54,657 nt of DNA, from contig JAHFUR010000029.1 of assembly GCA_023264995.1 (NCBI GenBank), positions 1-54,657 of the forward strand. Reading direction: 5' to 3'. Positions 1 through 8,452 of this stretch are shown piece after piece. The notes below the pieces were generated by a model. The model saw only the letters and a program-made list of their open reading frames with translations, was not told the DNA's origin and did no database searches. The position numbers and the translations under genes were made by a program. Origin of the DNA: Acidimicrobiia bacterium (lineage in GTDB: Bacteria; Actinomycetota; Acidimicrobiia; Acidimicrobiales; AC-14). Positions within the stretch are counted from its first letter, which is position 1; each line of letters opens with the position of its first letter.

Positions 1-245
1 GGCCCGGGGCGCGGCCCGCCGCCCCCCTGGTCGCGGAGGCGGGAGAGGAGCGTCTCGGCCCGGCGCTGGCCCTGGCGCACCCCCATCTCGCCGATCATCC
101 GGGCCACGGTGACCTGGCCGCCGGCGCGCTGGCGGCCCTTGTCGGCCAGCTTGGGCACCAGGTCGCGGGCCTCCATGAGGAGGCCCAGCGGGGCGTACAC
201 CAACAGGTCGAGGAGCTGCTCCGCGGGGTCTTGGCGCGTGCTCAT
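1..245 (-). CDS. Hypothetical protein, C-terminal part outside the window
   Basis: The frame starts at the ATG at 243-245 and stays open to the window edge, giving 81 visible residues. The product begins MSTRQDPAEQLLDLLVYAPL, continues as a probable amphipathic helix with acidic and basic residues, and ends in an Arg/Gly-rich stretch. No catalytic motif or signal peptide is visible. The mid part (RMIGEMGVRQGQRRAETLLS) is strongly helical and basic. I do not recognise the family. It runs in the same direction as the DUF4193 gene, which ends 46 bp upstream of this start. Confidence 0.6.
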   Translation of the reverse strand, partial: MSTRQDPAEQLLDLLVYAPLGLLMEARDLVPKLADKGRQRAGGQVTVARMIGEMGVRQGQRRAETLLSRLRDQGGGGPRPG

Positions 246-291
246 GTGGCCAGCCTACGACCGACGCCCGGCCTGTCCCGCCGCGGCTGGC

Positions 292-774
292 TCAGACGCA
301 GTCTCGGCAGTACATCCGGGCCGGGTCGGCCAGCTGGCTGGGGTGCTTGACCAGGAAGCACGACTGGCACACGAACTCGCCGGGGCGCTTGGGCTGCACT
401 TTGGTCGACCCCTCACCCCGGTCGTCGGAATCGGAGGCGTCGTCCTCCTCGTCCTCCTCCTCGTCGACCACCACCAGGCGGTCCTTCAGGATGACGTCGA
501 GGCCGGCCTCCACGTCGTCAGGGTCGATGTCGTCGTCGTCCTCGTCGTCATCGTCGTCGTCGGGGACGACGATGACGCCGACGGGCACGACGATGGCGTC
601 GTCGACCAGGTCGTCGACGTCGTCAACCACGAGGGCGTCGTCGTCGACCAGGTCGATGACGTCGACATCGTCCTCGATGAGGTCGTCATCGTCCTCGAGG
701 GACTCCAGGTCGACCATGTCCGGGTCGTCCGGCTCGTCGACCTCGTCGAGTTCCTCGTCTGGCTCTTCAGGCAT
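292..774 (-). CDS. DUF4193-like acidic zinc-ribbon protein
   Basis: The product has about 160 residues. The first two thirds are extremely rich in Asp, Glu and Val. The C-terminus reads FVCQSCFLVKHPSQLADP followed by a CRDC pair, giving CxxC...CxxC, a likely zinc ribbon. This C-terminal signature matches the actinobacterial DUF4193 family, which is usually about 100 residues, so the acidic part here is unusually long. I chose the ATG at 772-774. A TTG seven codons upstream (793-795) is possible, but neither has a clear ribosome site. The acidic run is encoded by GTC/GAC/GAT repeats, which also keep long antisense frames open; those are shadows. Function is unknown; the family is conserved in actinobacteria. 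Confidence 0.8.
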   Translation of the reverse strand: MPEEPDEELDEVDEPDDPDMVDLESLEDDDDLIEDDVDVIDLVDDDALVVDDVDDLVDDAIVVPVGVIVVPDDDDDDEDDDDIDPDDVEAGLDVILKDRLVVVDEEEDEEDDASDSDDRGEGSTKVQPKRPGEFVCQSCFLVKHPSQLADPARMYCRDCV

Positions 775-1167
775 CGTGCGGCGTGTCCGTTCCAAACAGG
801 GGGGCTACGGGGGCGGCAGCATAGACGACCCGACGGTGGGAGCGTGACGCCCGCCGGCGGTTGGAGCTCGAGGGACCGTTGGTACCGCTCCTTGGCCCTC
901 CCTCGGGGACGGGGGCCGGCCCGGCCCCCCGTGGTGGGTTATCAGAACGTTCTCTACTTGGTCCCTCGAGCCCCGCGCCTGCCCTCAAACCGCCCCCACC
1001 GCGGCACAGCCCGAAAGCGGTGCCGAGGCCCACGACCCGGGGGTGTGGGGCGTCAAGGACGGATTGGAGCATGGCGCGGCAGCGCCGGTCACGCAAGGCC
1101 GCTCAAGGTGCCTCTGACCAGCCTCTTCGCGCATCGGCGCAGGTCAGAGCCATTGAGATTTTCACCT
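775..1167. other. Intergenic stretch without a supported gene
   Basis: These 393 bases lie between the starts of the DUF4193 gene and the end of the ThyX-like gene. Short frames here have poor composition and no recognisable product. The only structure I see is the hairpin at 1112-1149, listed separately. Confidence 0.6.
1112..1149 (-). terminator. Possible terminator hairpin after the ThyX-like gene
   Basis: CTCTGACC at 1112-1119 is the exact reverse complement of GGTCAGAG at 1142-1149, an 8-bp stem with a 22-nt GC-rich loop. It lies 19 bp beyond the stop of the minus-strand ThyX-like gene. No U-tract follows, so this is a weak call. Confidence 0.4.
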
Positions 1168-2799
1168 CTAGTTCCGGTTGAGACTTGTGTCGGGAGGCGA
1201 GGTCCGCCGGGCCTCGGCCCGGCGCTCCCCGGGGAGGCGTTCGAGCCCGGCGCCGGCCTCGGTGTGGTCGACGAAGGACATGAGGGCGGCCACCACCGGG
1301 TGCCCGGCCTCCTCGGCGATCAGGCGGTGCATCTCCTGGCAGACTCGCCGGTAGGACGGGTGGCCGGCGGGCGAGGTCCGCAGCTCGATCATGTGCAGGG
1401 CGGCCCGGGCGTTGAGCTCCATCGAGTAACGGAGCCGGTAGGCCAGGGCCACGGCGTAGGCGGCCTGGGCGGGGAACGCCGGCTCCAGAGCGTCGTGGAG
1501 GGCGGCGGAGCTGGCCATGGCCTCCTCGAAGGCCTCAGCGCCCCCTGCGAGGGCCACGTCGTCGGCCATGACATAGCCGTGGCGCGGGGTCAGGCCCTGC
1601 CACTGGATCGTCAGCATCCGGTGGCGCTGGAGGTCACGGAAGGCGCCGTAGTCGGACAGCACGTCGAACCGGTACGACAGCCGCTCCAGGGCTCGTCCCG
1701 GCTTGTGCCGGCGGTTCCGCCGCTCCCCCACGTACGCCGCGGCCACGGCCTGGCGGTCGTCGGCGGAAAGCGTCCGCACCCGGGCCAGGATCTGGTCGTC
1801 GGGGAGGTCGAGGTGGGGGTAGAGCATGGCGGCCAGGAGCTTGTCCTCGCCCTCGGGGTCGAAGTCCACCAGGGTGACCGCCGGCCGGGCCTCGGGTTCG
1901 ACGCCGGCGAACAGCCGGGCCGCGACCTCGGCGGTGGCCCGGGTCGTGCCGGCCAGGTAGGCAGTCCACTCCCCACCGCGGTCGGGACGGTCGAGGCGGG
2001 TCAGGAACGAGGGGATCACCTTGCGCAGCTCCCCGACCATGAGCTCGGCATACTCCCGGACCTCGGGGAGGGAATGGCCCCGCATGCGCAGCAGGAGCAG
2101 TTCGTAGGCCTGGCCCGTGCCGTAGATGCCGACGTTGGACAGCGCGGCGGCGGGGAGCAGCCCGCGGAGGGCGTCGAACGCCTTGGCCCTGACGGACTGG
2201 CGGTACACGAAGTCGGAGTCGCCCGGTTCCTTCGGGTGCAGGGCGCGGTAGTAGTCGCTCATCACCGGGACGAGGGCGGCATAGGTGTCGAAGAGGTGGT
2301 CGAGGTCGGCCACGTACCGGGTGCCGAGGGGCGAGGCCAGGACCGCCGGGTCGCGGTGGTAGCGGTACCGGCCCCCGAGCCGGGCGTCGTAGGCCACGTA
2401 CCGGGTGGACTGCTCCAGGTACGCCATGAGCCGGCCCCACTCCAGCACCTTGGTCAGGAGGTTCGAGGCCTGCTCGCAGGCCAGGTGGACGCCCCCGAGC
2501 TGGGCCACCGAGTCGTCGCCGTACTCGGTGAAGACCCGCTCGTAGAGGGCTTCGGCCCGCTTCAGGCCGACGGTGGCGTCGATCGAGGCGTCGCCGTCGG
2601 TGTCAAGGTCGCCGACGAACTCGTCGAGGAAGAGCCGGCGCAGGCTCTTCGCCGACCGGCTGTAGCGGGCGAAGAGCGCCCCCTTGACCACCTCGGGCAG
2701 GTTGACGAGGGCAAACACCGGCCCGTCGAGGTTGGTGAAGTAGCGCCGGAGGACGTCGGCTTCCTGGTCGGTCCAGCTCTCGGCGACGTAGGGATGCAT
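1168..2799 (-). CDS. Double-domain ThyX-like (FAD-dependent thymidylate synthase family) protein
   Basis: The product has 543 residues, roughly twice a normal ThyX (220-250). Two ThyX-like halves are visible. In the first, residues about 119-135 contain LEQSTRYV, resembling the SxRY part of the ThyX motif. In the second, RHRMLTIQW (about 392-400) resembles the start of the RHRxxSxNxxSxRY signature, and YSMELNARAALHMIELR (458-474) resembles the ThyX C-terminal substrate-binding helix. Each half keeps only part of the signature, so flavin-dependent dUMP methylation is uncertain. Long ThyX-like tandem proteins do occur in actinobacteria. The gene lies 13 bp downstream of the M20 amidohydrolase on the same strand, probably in one operon, although no metabolic link is obvious. 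The start ATG at 2797-2799 is the first in frame. Confidence 0.75.
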   Translation of the reverse strand: MHPYVAESWTDQEADVLRRYFTNLDGPVFALVNLPEVVKGALFARYSRSAKSLRRLFLDEFVGDLDTDGDASIDATVGLKRAEALYERVFTEYGDDSVAQLGGVHLACEQASNLLTKVLEWGRLMAYLEQSTRYVAYDARLGGRYRYHRDPAVLASPLGTRYVADLDHLFDTYAALVPVMSDYYRALHPKEPGDSDFVYRQSVRAKAFDALRGLLPAAALSNVGIYGTGQAYELLLLRMRGHSLPEVREYAELMVGELRKVIPSFLTRLDRPDRGGEWTAYLAGTTRATAEVAARLFAGVEPEARPAVTLVDFDPEGEDKLLAAMLYPHLDLPDDQILARVRTLSADDRQAVAAAYVGERRNRRHKPGRALERLSYRFDVLSDYGAFRDLQRHRMLTIQWQGLTPRHGYVMADDVALAGGAEAFEEAMASSAALHDALEPAFPAQAAYAVALAYRLRYSMELNARAALHMIELRTSPAGHPSYRRVCQEMHRLIAEEAGHPVVAALMSFVDHTEAGAGLERLPGERRAEARRTSPPDTSLNRN

Positions 2800-2812
2800 G
2801 CGACCCGGGAGA

Positions 2813-3976
2813 CTACGGTCCCGGGGCGAACGCAGCGCGGACCTCTCCCACCAGGCCCTCGGTGAGCCACAGGTCGAGCACGGTCATGGCCATGGCCTTG
2901 GCCCCGTCGAGCACGGCCCGGTCACCCTCTTCGGACACCGCCCACATGGCGAACTCGGCCGAGTGCAGGGGGACGTCGGGCGGGCTCACGGCCAGCATGG
3001 GGTGGATCGAGGGCACCAAGTGGCTCACGTTGCCCATGTCGGTGCTCGCCACCACCCGGGTCGTCGGGCCGGGCTCGGCGACGGGACGGCCGAGGGCGGC
3101 GCTGTTGGCCCGGTACCGGTCGATCAGCACCGGGTTGGTCACCAGGTCGGAGTACTCCGGGCAGGTGACGTGGACCTCCATCCGGCACCCGGCCGCCGCC
3201 GCCCCGGCCTCGAGACAGGCCAGGGCCCGCGCCTTCAATGGCTGCAGGCTGTCGAGCGTGGCCGACCGCACGTACCACTCGGCCACCGTGTGGTCGGGGA
3301 CGATGTTGGGCTTCTCCCCTGCCCGGGTGAACACGCCGTGGATCCGGTCGGTGGGGGCCATGTGCTGGCGCAGGGCGGCGATGGCGTTGTAGCCGAGGAC
3401 CATGGCGTCGAGGGCGTTCCGGCCCACATGAGGGGCGGCCGCGGCGTGCGCCCCCCGCCCGAAGTACTCCACTCGCCAGGTGGCGATGGCGATCACGTCG
3501 GCCGCAGTCAGGTCGACGCCGGCGGGGTGGACCATCATCGCCGCGTCCACCCCGTCAAAGGCCCCCCGCTCCCCCATCAGGACCTTCCCGCCGCCGCCCT
3601 CCTCCGCCGGCGTGCCCAGCACCACCAGGCGCCCGCCGGCCTCGTCGGCCAATGCCGACGCGGCCAGGGCGGCACCGAGGCCGGCGGCCGCGATCACGTT
3701 GTGGCCGCACCCGTGGCCGATCCCGGGGAGGGCGTCGTACTCGCAGATCACCGCCACGGTCGGCCCCGCCCCGGACCCGACCTTCAGCTCGAACGCGGTG
3801 TCGAGGCCGTAGGCGCCGGCGTCAGTGCCGAGGGCCGACGCCAGCAGGTCGGCGGCGAAGGTCTCGGCGTACAGCAGCTCAGGATGGCCGTGGATGCGAT
3901 GGGACACCTCGAGGAGAAGGTCGGCCCGCCGGTCGACCTCTTGCTGTACCCGCTCCTTGGCGTCGGCCAGTTCCAT
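2813..3976 (-). CDS. M20 family amidohydrolase / peptidase (AbgB-like)
   Basis: The product is about 387 residues from the ATG at 3974-3976. It shows the M20D metal-binding features HGCGHN, a CEYDALPGIGH segment upstream, PAEEGGGGK with the paired catalytic glutamates, and a late histidine region (SHLVPSIHPML). The dimerisation/lid domain between them includes the typical MAPTDRIHG element. Relatives hydrolyse amide bonds of N-acyl amino acids or p-aminobenzoyl-glutamate; the substrate here is not deducible. The frame is open a further 47 codons upstream, but that part is Arg/Pro-rich and overlaps the start region of the divergent lipoprotein gene, so I prefer the shorter start. GGAG directly abuts that ATG. 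The ThyX-like gene follows in the same direction. Confidence 0.85.
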   Translation of the reverse strand: MELADAKERVQQEVDRRADLLLEVSHRIHGHPELLYAETFAADLLASALGTDAGAYGLDTAFELKVGSGAGPTVAVICEYDALPGIGHGCGHNVIAAAGLGAALAASALADEAGGRLVVLGTPAEEGGGGKVLMGERGAFDGVDAAMMVHPAGVDLTAADVIAIATWRVEYFGRGAHAAAAPHVGRNALDAMVLGYNAIAALRQHMAPTDRIHGVFTRAGEKPNIVPDHTVAEWYVRSATLDSLQPLKARALACLEAGAAAAGCRMEVHVTCPEYSDLVTNPVLIDRYRANSAALGRPVAEPGPTTRVVASTDMGNVSHLVPSIHPMLAVSPPDVPLHSAEFAMWAVSEEGDRAVLDGAKAMAMTVLDLWLTEGLVGEVRAAFAPGP

Positions 3977-4125
3977 CTCCGCAGGGTACGCTGCGCTGCC
4001 GAAGGCGCGACCGGGTTCCGCGTACCGGGAACACATGTTTCTGACGCTGTGGGGGACGCGGAACGAACGTCGAGGGCGTGGGCGAAGCGCCGGCCGGGCC
4101 GGCGGGGCGGCGAGCATGGACGACG

Positions 4126-5121
4126 ATGAGGCGCGGCCGCGTTGTCTCCCTGGCCCTCACCCTGCTCTGGCTCGGCGCGGGATGCAGCGGCTCGGGGCGC
4201 CCGCAGGCCGCGGCCGCGCCCTGGACGGGCGCCCGGGCATTGACCGCAGGCGAGGACGCGCCGTTCGGCGTCGTGTCGGACGGCAAGGAGGTGCTGTTCA
4301 CGACGGGGCGCACCCAGGTCGGCGAGAACGCCCTCCGCTCCGTCGCCGTCGACGGCGGCACGACCTCGCGCCTGGTGGCCGTCACCCCAGGCGGGCGTAC
4401 CCCGAACGGGCGGGTCGCCCTCGATGGGGAGCTGGCCTACGTGGCCGCCGGCAGCGGCATCGTCCGCCAGCCGGTTGGGGGCGGCGTCGGGACTGTCGTC
4501 GTGCGGGACCGGCCGGCCCTGGTCGACGAGGTCGTCGTCGCCGGCGCCGATCTCTGGTGGACGACCTACCAGTACGGCGAGCCGGGCCGCATCGAGGTGG
4601 CCCGGGTGCCCAAAGCCGGCGGGCCGGTGGAGGTCGTGGCCGTGAACGTGGCCGGCGGCCTGGGCCGGCCGTCCCCGGAGCCCGGCGGTGCGGCCGTCCT
4701 GTCCAGCCCGATCGGCGCCCTCCGGGTGCGCGCCGGACGACCGCCGGAGGTGCTGGTGAGCGCCCAGGCCGCCGGCGGGGCGGTCACCCGGCTGGCCGTC
4801 GACAGCCAGCGGTTGTACCTCCTCACCGCCGGCGCCCGGCACCGTTTGCTGGCCGTGCCCCTGACCGGCGGGCCGCCAGCGGTGCTGGCCAACGACGTCG
4901 GCTCCGAGAGCGACCTGCTGGTCATGGGCGGCGAGGTCGTCTACTTCGCCGGGCCGTCCGGGACAGGCGGCGGTACCGAGCTACGGGCCGTGCCCACGAC
5001 GGGGGGCCCGGCCCGGACCATCGCCTCCGGGCGCTACGCCGCCGGCGACCTGGCCGCGGCGGGCGACGGGCGGGTCGTCTTCTCCGCCGATGGCCAGGTG
5101 TGGATGGCTGCGCTGCGGTGA
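4126..5121 (+). CDS. Lipoprotein with propeller-like repeats
   Basis: The product has about 331 residues. From the ATG at 4126 it begins MRRGRVVSLALTLLWLGAGC, a signal peptide ending in a lipobox (LGAGC), so it should be diacylated and anchored on the outer face of the membrane. The remainder has repeating units such as GGxxxxLV, LYLLTAG and VVYFAGP, with a period of about 40-50 residues. These resemble DUF5050/TolB-like beta-propeller blades. No enzyme motif is seen. An upstream in-frame start at 4078 would bury the signal peptide and is unlikely. It is divergent from the M20 amidohydrolase and convergent with the CBS protein gene. Role unknown, possibly ligand binding or an envelope scaffold. 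Confidence 0.75.
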   Translation: MRRGRVVSLALTLLWLGAGCSGSGRPQAAAAPWTGARALTAGEDAPFGVVSDGKEVLFTTGRTQVGENALRSVAVDGGTTSRLVAVTPGGRTPNGRVALDGELAYVAAGSGIVRQPVGGGVGTVVVRDRPALVDEVVVAGADLWWTTYQYGEPGRIEVARVPKAGGPVEVVAVNVAGGLGRPSPEPGGAAVLSSPIGALRVRAGRPPEVLVSAQAAGGAVTRLAVDSQRLYLLTAGARHRLLAVPLTGGPPAVLANDVGSESDLLVMGGEVVYFAGPSGTGGGTELRAVPTTGGPARTIASGRYAAGDLAAAGDGRVVFSADGQVWMAALR

Positions 5122-5133
5122 CGCCGGCTCAGT

Positions 5134-5568
5134 TCAGTGGTGGGTGAGGTAGGCGTCGCGCAGGACGCTGGTCTCCAGCTCCATGTCCTCGAGGCGGTGC
5201 TTCACCACGTCGCCCACGCTCACGATCCCGCACAGGCGGCCGTCGGCCACCACCGGGATGTGGCGGTTGCGGGTGCGGGTCATGACCCCCATGACCGTCG
5301 TGAGGGAGTCCTCCGGGGAACACGTCGGGCCCCCCCGGGACATGACGGCGACCACGCCCATCTCGAGCAGCCCGGCGCCGTGCCGCGTCAATCCCCGCAC
5401 GATGTCGCGCTCGGAGAGGACGCCCTCGACCTTCAGGCCGTCGCGGGAGACCACCAGCGCGCCGACGTTCTGCACGCGCATCCGGTGCACCGCGAACACC
5501 ACCTTGGCGTCGGGCCGGACGGTCTCGACCTCGGCGCCCTTGGCGGCCAGGACATCGGCGACCTTCAT
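5134..5568 (-). CDS. CBS-domain pair protein
   Basis: The product has 144 residues consisting almost entirely of two CBS motifs: VGALVVSRDGLKVEGVLSER plus DIVRGL (about 35-60), and HIPVVADGRLCGIVSVGDVV (about 102-122). Stand-alone CBS pairs bind adenosine nucleotides and act as energy or redox sensors. The gene overlaps the upstream stress-like gene by 4 nt (5565-5568), implying translational coupling and a shared function. Start and stop are clear. This is a well-known actinobacterial type of two-domain signal-transduction protein, but its partner cannot be read from the sequence. Confidence 0.85.
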   Translation of the reverse strand: MKVADVLAAKGAEVETVRPDAKVVFAVHRMRVQNVGALVVSRDGLKVEGVLSERDIVRGLTRHGAGLLEMGVVAVMSRGGPTCSPEDSLTTVMGVMTRTRNRHIPVVADGRLCGIVSVGDVVKHRLEDMELETSVLRDAYLTHH

Positions 5569-5981
5569 GCCGCGGCCCGGGCGTAGAGGGTGGACGTCGG
5601 GATCTCGAAGGCCCGGTGGACGCGATGAGGCAAGTCCTGGCGGAGCCAGCGCGACGCGCCCGGGGGCAACGTCGAGATGATGATCTCGTCGAAGGGCGGG
5701 GCGTGGCGGAGGACGTCACGGATGGCATCCAGCGGCCGCGGGTCCCCGACCTCACCCTCGACGTCGGCCCCGATGGCGCGGAACCGCTCGAGGCCATCGC
5801 GCAGCCGGGCCTCGGCGAAGGCCCGGTCGCGCTGGTCGAGCTGCGCGGCCCGGCCCGGAGCATGCGTGGCCGGGACCACCAGGTGGAACTGGCACCGCCC
5901 GGCGGCGAGGCATTCGCGGACCCGGTCCAGCAGGTGATCGTCGAGCAACGTCTTGTTGGCGACGATGAGATAGCGGTGCAT
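5565..5981 (-). CDS. Small universal-stress-like protein
   Basis: From the ATG at 5979-5981, preceded by GAGGGG at 5 nt spacing, the product has about 138 residues. It begins MHRYLIVANKTL and has alternating beta strands and helices: LIVANKTLLDD, FHLVVPATHAP, a helix with DQRDRAFAEARL, EGEVGDPRPLDAI, DEIIISTLPPGASRWLRQDL. This is the Rossmann-like order of universal stress (UspA-like) proteins, including a partial ATP-loop-like STLPPGAS. Relatives are often paired with CBS proteins, as here (4-nt overlap). Whether it binds ATP is not certain because the canonical GxxGx9GS/T is incomplete. Confidence 0.7.
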   Translation of the reverse strand: MHRYLIVANKTLLDDHLLDRVRECLAAGRCQFHLVVPATHAPGRAAQLDQRDRAFAEARLRDGLERFRAIGADVEGEVGDPRPLDAIRDVLRHAPPFDEIIISTLPPGASRWLRQDLPHRVHRAFEIPTSTLYARAAA

Positions 5982-6109
5982 GTGAACCCCTCTCTCCTGC
6001 TTCGACGGTACGCCCGGTCGCGGGGTATGTACAGAGATCTTTGTCATAGGTGACGAGCACAGCTAGTGACAGGCCCGATGGCCTGTGCGAGCCTGGCGCC
6101 GTCCTGGCC

Positions 6110-7801
6110 ATGACGCACAGAGGGGTGGCCGTGAGATCACGTCGGGTGTTGTCGCTCCTGGCGGCCGGTCTGGTTGCCCTGGTCCCGTGGGCGCCGGCCG
6201 GCGCCGGCCCGTTGAAGTCCCCCCAGATCGACGGTGCCGTCCAGGTGACCGCCGACGCCGGGAGCGGCCGGGGCCACGCCATCCCGGTCATGGCCGTCAG
6301 CCCCTCCGACCCGGCGACGATCGTCCTGGCCGAGGGCGACGCCTATTCCTCGCGCTGCATGGTGCACGTGTCCCGCAACGGCGGGCTGAGCTGGGCCAAC
6401 GCCACACAGCCGGCGACGCCGCCCGACTGGCCCGGTTGCGGGTTCGCGGTGACCGGGCCGATGGCCGACCTGGCCTTCGCCCCCGATGGCACCCTCTACT
6501 ACGCCTGGAGCGCCTTCCAACCCTCGACCTACCAGCAGCGGATCTACCTGGCCCGCTCGTCCGACCTGGGCGCCACCTGGGACACCACCGCGCTCCCCCG
6601 GATCGGCCCCCGCCCGACACCCCGGGAGTTCGGCGCCGACACCATGCCGTCCATCGTGATCGACCGGGACGACCCGAACCTGGTCTACGTCTCGTGGTGG
6701 TCCAACAACGGCGTCTGGAACATGCCCGAGTCCATCACCGGGACCTCGGCGTCCATTTGGTGCCGGTTGGTCGAGAACCGCCCGCTGGCCCGGCCCTGGC
6801 TGTCGGTCTCCCGCGATGGCGGCGCCACCTTCGCCGACCCGGTCGACATGGCCCCCGGCATCACCGGCTGCACCACCGAGCCCTACCTGGTGCAAGGCGC
6901 CGACGGTGCGGTGCAGGCCTTCTTCGGGGAGTCGACCCGCTCGGCCCAGGAGGGCCAGGCGCCGGCGGCGCACCTCTATAGTTCGGCGTCGCATGACCAC
7001 GGCCGCACGTTCACCGTCACGACGGTGGCCACCCAGTCCGGGCCGGCCGACGGCCGGGCGTCGACCTCGACGTCGGACTGGTTGAGCGGTCCCTCCCCCG
7101 GCGTCGACCGCAGGTCCGGGGACCTGTACGTGACCTGGGAGTCGATGGGCGTCGGCGTGCCGCAGATCCTGTTCTCGCGGTCGACCGACCAGGGCCGGAC
7201 GTGGAGCCCGGCGGTGAAGGTGAACGACGTCGACCCGAAGCGCGACTGGGACTTCTCCGACCAGATGCCGACGCTCGGCGTGGCCCCCAACGGCCGGGTC
7301 GACATCGTCTGGTACGACTACCGCAACGACGCCACCTACAAGGACGGCGACACCCGCAACGGGTTCCAGGACGTCTTCTACGCCTCATCGACCGACGGAG
7401 GGCGGACGTGGGCGAAGAACCGGCCCGTCTCCGACCGGGCTATCGACCGGCGCTTCGGGCCCCGCCGCACGGGAGGGATCTACGGGCCGCTCGGCCTGGT
7501 CTCGCTGGACAAGGTGGCCTACGTCGCGTGGGACGACACGCGGAACGGCACGGAGCAGAACGCGAACCAGGACATCTACTTCACCCGGGCCCGGTACGCC
7601 CCGGCGTCTGAGGCCTTCGGTGGGGGGAAGGACGGCGGCCTGTCGCCCTGGCTCGCCGGGCTGCTCGGTGCCGCCATTGCCGTGGCCGCCGGCGGGATCG
7701 TCGTCACCATTGCCGCCCAGGACCTGCGCAGACGTCTGCCGGGCGACATCTCGGGCGCGGCCCCCGCCGCGCCGGCGCAGGAGCCCAGCACCGCGATATG
7801 A
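6110..7801 (+). CDS. Secreted BNR/Asp-box (sialidase-like) protein with C-terminal membrane anchor
   Basis: The product has about 563 residues. A twin-arginine-poor signal peptide (SRRVLSLLAAGLVALVPWAP) is followed by a six-bladed sialidase-like fold. At least five Asp-box repeats are visible: SRNGGLSW, SSDLGATW, SRDGGATF, STDQGRTW and STDGGRTW. A hydrophobic helix near the C-terminus (WLAGLLGAAIAVAAGGIVVT), followed by RRR, suggests an anchored exoprotein. The Arg triad of true sialidases cannot be placed with certainty, so it may be a non-sialidase propeller. Starts at 6110 (ATG), 6125 (GTG) and 6131 (GTG, preceded by AGAGGGG) are all possible. It lies 22 bp upstream of peptide deformylase. 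Confidence 0.75.
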   Translation: MTHRGVAVRSRRVLSLLAAGLVALVPWAPAGAGPLKSPQIDGAVQVTADAGSGRGHAIPVMAVSPSDPATIVLAEGDAYSSRCMVHVSRNGGLSWANATQPATPPDWPGCGFAVTGPMADLAFAPDGTLYYAWSAFQPSTYQQRIYLARSSDLGATWDTTALPRIGPRPTPREFGADTMPSIVIDRDDPNLVYVSWWSNNGVWNMPESITGTSASIWCRLVENRPLARPWLSVSRDGGATFADPVDMAPGITGCTTEPYLVQGADGAVQAFFGESTRSAQEGQAPAAHLYSSASHDHGRTFTVTTVATQSGPADGRASTSTSDWLSGPSPGVDRRSGDLYVTWESMGVGVPQILFSRSTDQGRTWSPAVKVNDVDPKRDWDFSDQMPTLGVAPNGRVDIVWYDYRNDATYKDGDTRNGFQDVFYASSTDGGRTWAKNRPVSDRAIDRRFGPRRTGGIYGPLGLVSLDKVAYVAWDDTRNGTEQNANQDIYFTRARYAPASEAFGGGKDGGLSPWLAGLLGAAIAVAAGGIVVTIAAQDLRRRLPGDISGAAPAAPAQEPSTAI

Positions 7802-7823
7802 CGCGGGACGCCAGACTGGGCCG

Positions 7824-8444
7824 ATGATCCTCGACATCGTCCAGGCCGGCGACCCTGTGTTGCGACGGCCGGCCCGGCCGCTCGTCGCCGGCGAGATCGA
7901 CACGCCGTTCGTCCAGGAGCTGATCGCCTCGATGCGCCAGACCATGTACGCCGCTCCCGGCGTCGGGCTGGCCGCGCCCCAGGTCGGCGAGGGCCTCCAG
8001 GTGCTGGTCATGGAGGACGGGCCGCAGTCGATGGGCACGATGAGCCCGGCACGTTGCCAGGAGCTCGACCGCCGGCCGCTGCCTTTCACCGTGCTGGTCA
8101 ACCCGGTCGTCGAGCCCATTGGCGACGACGTGGTGGAGTTCTTCGAGGGCTGCCTCAGCGTGACTGGCTACTCCGGGCTGGTCCGGCGCTGGAGGGCGGT
8201 CCGCGTCCACGCCCTCGACCACACGGGCCGCGCCGTGGAGATGGACCTTGCCGGCTGGCCCGCCCGCATCGTGCAGCACGAGTCCGACCACCTGGCGGGG
8301 GCGCTCTACGTCGACCGCATGGACCCGCGGTCGTACACAACCAACGCCAACCTGGGCCGCTTCTGGAAGGCCCGCCCGCCGGCTGAGGTCCGCGAGACCA
8401 TCGGCGCCGGCACCGACCTATGGCCGGCGTTGCGCTCACGGTAG
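7824..8444 (+). CDS. def: Peptide deformylase
   Basis: The product has 206 residues with the three family motifs in order: GVGLAAPQ (46-53), EGCLS (108-112) and QHESDH (151-156). The Cys and two His residues bind the catalytic metal ion and the Glu is the general base. The enzyme removes the formyl group from initiator Met of nascent proteins in the cytoplasm. Residues about 64-88 form a longer insertion than in Escherichia coli. The ATG at 7824 is the only sensible start but has no clear ribosome site. The gene stands alone here, without fmt or rpoZ. Confidence 0.93.
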   Translation: MILDIVQAGDPVLRRPARPLVAGEIDTPFVQELIASMRQTMYAAPGVGLAAPQVGEGLQVLVMEDGPQSMGTMSPARCQELDRRPLPFTVLVNPVVEPIGDDVVEFFEGCLSVTGYSGLVRRWRAVRVHALDHTGRAVEMDLAGWPARIVQHESDHLAGALYVDRMDPRSYTTNANLGRFWKARPPAEVRETIGAGTDLWPALRSR

Positions 8445-8452
8445 AGCCCGAC

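Noticed and set aside
347-847. Repeat-like GTC/GAC array that might suggest a satellite or CRISPR
   Set aside because: It is simple acidic coding sequence (Asp/Val codons) without spacer structure.
109-2865. Very long plus-strand reading frame
   Set aside because: It is antisense to the DUF4193 and ThyX-like genes and kept open by GC-rich codon structure; the product is low complexity.
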